From an uncultured Collinsella sp. (GTDB taxonomy: Bacteria; Actinomycetota; Coriobacteriia; Coriobacteriales; Coriobacteriaceae), in the NCBI GenBank assembly GCA_902465425.1, contig CABQNA010000061.1, positions 1 to 7,711 of the forward strand: a DNA stretch of 7,711 bases. Reading direction: 5' to 3'. This document shows, in pieces, positions 6,523 to 7,711 of this stretch (position 1 is the stretch's first letter; every line of letters begins with the position of its first letter). Position numbers and translations under genes: made by a program. The notes beneath the pieces are model-generated. The model saw only the letters and a list, made by a program, of their open reading frames with translations. It searched no databases and was not told the origin of the DNA.

Positions 6523-6535
6523 GATCAAGACTCAA
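6507..6535 (-). promoter_or_regulatory. Promoter of the DeoR-family gene
   Basis: On the minus strand TTGAGT (6530-6535) and TATAGA (6507-6512) are separated by an ideal 17 bp; each hexamer matches four of six consensus bases. The start would be near 6500, giving a leader of about 93 nt to the ATG at 6407. Confidence 0.55.
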
Positions 6536-6543
6536 AACTCAAT

Positions 6544-6569
6544 ATCGAACACGCGCGCTTGGGTTCGAT
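6544..6569. promoter_or_regulatory. ATCGAAC inverted repeat
   Basis: ATCGAAC (6544-6550) and GTTCGAT (6563-6569) are exact 7-bp inverted arms with a 12-bp GC-rich spacer. TTCG/CGAA half-sites occur in known DeoR-family operators such as that of GlpR, so this is a second operator candidate. The GGGTTCGATCC part resembles a tRNA T-arm, but no tRNA is present. Confidence 0.35.
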
Positions 6570-6650
6570 CCCTTCCGTTTGCTTTTCAAAAACGACTGTA
6601 TTGACCTGCATGGGCTCAATATCTCGCACATGCAAAGCCGCTGAATTTCA

Positions 6651-6656
6651 TACAAT
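6651..6656 (+). promoter_or_regulatory. Candidate -10 of the aldolase gene
   Basis: TACAAT matches five of six -10 positions, with no convincing -35 at 16-18 bp. Transcription would start near 6663, with a leader of about 79 nt. TATAAA at 6509-6514 is an alternative and would give a leader of about 220 nt. Confidence 0.35.
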
Positions 6657-6669
6657 GAGCGCAGTAAAA

Positions 6670-6721
6670 CGCAAGGTAAAACGCCTTGCGGACACGTACG
6701 CCCGATGTCCAGATGCGGGCG
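6670..6721 (+). promoter_or_regulatory. Structured leader of the aldolase mRNA
   Basis: A first hairpin pairs CGCAAGG (6670-6676) with CCTTGCG (6684-6690). A second can pair GGACA (6690-6694) with TGTCC (6706-6710). A third pairs CGCCCG (6699-6704) with CGGGCG (6716-6721) and cannot form with the second. The last arm ends 6 nt before the AGGAG ribosome site (6728-6732). It matches no riboswitch class I recognise. Confidence 0.35.
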
Positions 6722-6741
6722 AGGGAGAGGAGCAAACGCTC

Positions 6742-7599
6742 ATGGCACTTGTTACCACCGAAAAGATGCTCAAGGACGCTCAGGCCGGCCACTACGCCGT
6801 CGGCGCGTTCAACGTCGAGAACCTCGAGTTTGTTATGGCCGTTCTGGCCGCTGCCGAGGAGACCAAGTCCCCCGTCATCATGCAGACCACCCCGGGTACC
6901 ATCAAGACCGCTGGTCTGGACTACTTCTACGGCATGGTCAAGGCTGCCGCCGAGCGCGCTTCCGTGCCCGTCGCTCTGCACCTCGATCACGGCGATGGCT
7001 ATGACCGCTGCATGCAGGCTTTCCGCACCGGCTATACCTCTGTCATGATCGACGGTTCGCACGAGTCCTTCGAGGACAACATCGCCCTGACCAAGTCCGT
7101 CGCCGATGCTGGCCGCGCCATGGGCGTGCCCGTCGAGGCCGAGCTTGGCAAGGTTGGCGGCAAGGAGGACGACGGTCCCGCGGTTGAGGGCGAGAGCCCC
7201 TACACCGATCCTGCCGAGGCCAAGGAGTTCGTCGAGCGCACCGGCTGCACCTCGCTGGCCATTGGCGTTGGCACCAGCCACGGCGTGTACACGAGCGATC
7301 CTCACATCGAGCAGTCCGTGGTCAAGGCCATCCGCGACGCCGTCGACGTGCCGCTGGTCCTGCACGGCACCTCCGGTGTGCCCGATGAGCAGGTTGCCGA
7401 GGCTGTGAAGAACGGCATCTGCAAGGTTAACTACGCTACCGAGCTGCGTCAGGCCTACACCAAGGGCTTCATGGCCTACATGGCCGAGAACCCCGCCTGC
7501 TTCGATCCCAAGAAGCCGGCCAAGGAGGGTATGCGTGAGATCACCGAGCTGGTTAAGATCCGCATGACCAACCTCAACTCTGTGGGCAAAGCAGAGTAA
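6742..7599 (+). CDS. Class II fructose/tagatose-bisphosphate aldolase (GatY/KbaY-like)
   Basis: This zinc-dependent aldolase splits fructose-1,6- or tagatose-1,6-bisphosphate into dihydroxyacetone phosphate and glyceraldehyde-3-phosphate. The 285-residue length matches the short class II group (B. subtilis FbaA, E. coli GatY and KbaY). Visible motifs are HLDH at 80-83 (catalytic D82, zinc ligand H83), SVMIDGSH at 100-107, EAELGKVGGKEDD at 132-144, GTSHG with H180, LHGTSG with H208 and ICKVNYATEL at 226-235. PGT at 51-53 and the ICKVNxATEL segment resemble GatY/KbaY more than FbaA, so tagatose-bisphosphate use is possible; a glycolytic role is equally plausible. The start at 6742 has AGGAG 9 nt upstream. 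Its codons look strongly biased to a few GC-ending forms, as in highly expressed genes. It is probably controlled by the divergent DeoR-type protein. No convincing terminator follows. Confidence 0.93.
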   Translation: MALVTTEKMLKDAQAGHYAVGAFNVENLEFVMAVLAAAEETKSPVIMQTTPGTIKTAGLDYFYGMVKAAAERASVPVALHLDHGDGYDRCMQAFRTGYTSVMIDGSHESFEDNIALTKSVADAGRAMGVPVEAELGKVGGKEDDGPAVEGESPYTDPAEAKEFVERTGCTSLAIGVGTSHGVYTSDPHIEQSVVKAIRDAVDVPLVLHGTSGVPDEQVAEAVKNGICKVNYATELRQAYTKGFMAYMAENPACFDPKKPAKEGMREITELVKIRMTNLNSVGKAE

Positions 7600-7711
7600 C
7601 AGCAAGGGTACTCTGATCCCACCGGACGGCTTGGGCGGGTCCCCGTACTTAGTTTCCAAAACGTCCTCGCGCATGAAGGCCCCCGTTGCCTCGCTTCTAC
7701 GAAGCGTTGGC
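7600..7711. other. Downstream flank of the aldolase
   Basis: I see no complete gene here. A TGATCCC...GGACGG string (7614-7629) resembles the element after galT. A short hairpin with arms CGCTTC (7692-7697) and GAAGCG (7701-7706) sits at the window edge, with too little following sequence to judge whether it is a terminator. Confidence 0.4.

Larger units (their letters stand above)
6408..6741. other. Divergent regulatory region between the DeoR-type gene and the aldolase
   Basis: This 334-base gap is clearly AT-rich in its left two thirds (about 6420-6545), unlike the GC-rich genes. It holds a minus-strand promoter, a palindrome over both -10 candidates, a second inverted repeat (6544-6569), a plus-strand -10 (6651-6656) and hairpin-forming leader sequence. 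No RNA gene is recognisable. Confidence 0.75.

Noticed and set aside
6544..6590. tRNA-like T-arm (GGGTTCGATCC)
   Set aside because: The stem pairs poorly beyond three base pairs, and no anticodon arm, D arm or acceptor stem can be found around it.
6559..6741. 61-residue N-terminal extension of the aldolase
   Set aside because: Family homology begins at the ATG at 6742, which has AGGAG upstream. The extension spans promoter-like and hairpin sequence.
7591..7645. Terminator for the aldolase
   Set aside because: Short pairings such as GGAC (7624-7627) with GTCC (7639-7642) exist, but the stems are weak and no T-tract follows.
6616..7674. Minus-strand frame of 352 codons opposite the aldolase
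   Set aside because: It is an antisense shadow of a strongly conserved enzyme with all catalytic residues on the plus strand.

Overview
The window reads as a chromosomal segment of a high-GC, anaerobic, sugar-fermenting actinobacterium. The combination of a class II (HIT-like) GalT, a GNHTDH-type GalK, a flavodiiron protein and a GatY-like aldolase suggests a gut Coriobacteriia member such as Collinsella. That assignment is recalled from family resemblance and was not searched. Six complete protein genes fill most of the window. I see no RNA gene, CRISPR array, insertion sequence or phage gene.

Positions 1-2878 (minus strand) hold a two-gene Leloir operon, galK then galT, with overlapping ends. 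A 338-base intergenic region separates galK from a divergent LacI-family repressor gene (3217-4248, plus). It carries three near-identical copies of a GAGTACGTTAAC operator-like site. Two of them form an exact 17-bp inverted pair, and each contains an outward-facing -10-like CATAA. The simplest model is a galactose repressor that controls galKT and itself.

Positions 4378-5538 (plus) encode an A-type flavodiiron protein (FprA/ROO), which reduces O2 or NO. It has its own extended -10 promoter, and an inverted repeat lies over the expected transcription start. A strong terminator hairpin (5562-5601) closes this gene and abuts the end of a convergent DeoR-family regulator gene (5604-6407, minus).

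The DeoR gene is divergent from a class II aldolase of the GatY/KbaY type (6742-7599, plus). Their 334-base intergenic region carries a well-formed promoter for the regulator, a palindrome over -10 elements on both strands, a second inverted repeat and a structured leader ahead of the aldolase. The aldolase could serve glycolysis or a tagatose-6-phosphate route. Its neighbours suggest sugar-phosphate-responsive control.

Together the window pairs galactose entry (galKT with LacI) with lower-pathway aldol cleavage (aldolase with DeoR), with an oxygen/NO defence gene between them. The genes belong to ordinary families. The interesting material is regulatory: repeated operators, overlapping divergent promoters, a possible leader peptide, alternative leader hairpins and REP-like palindromes after genes.
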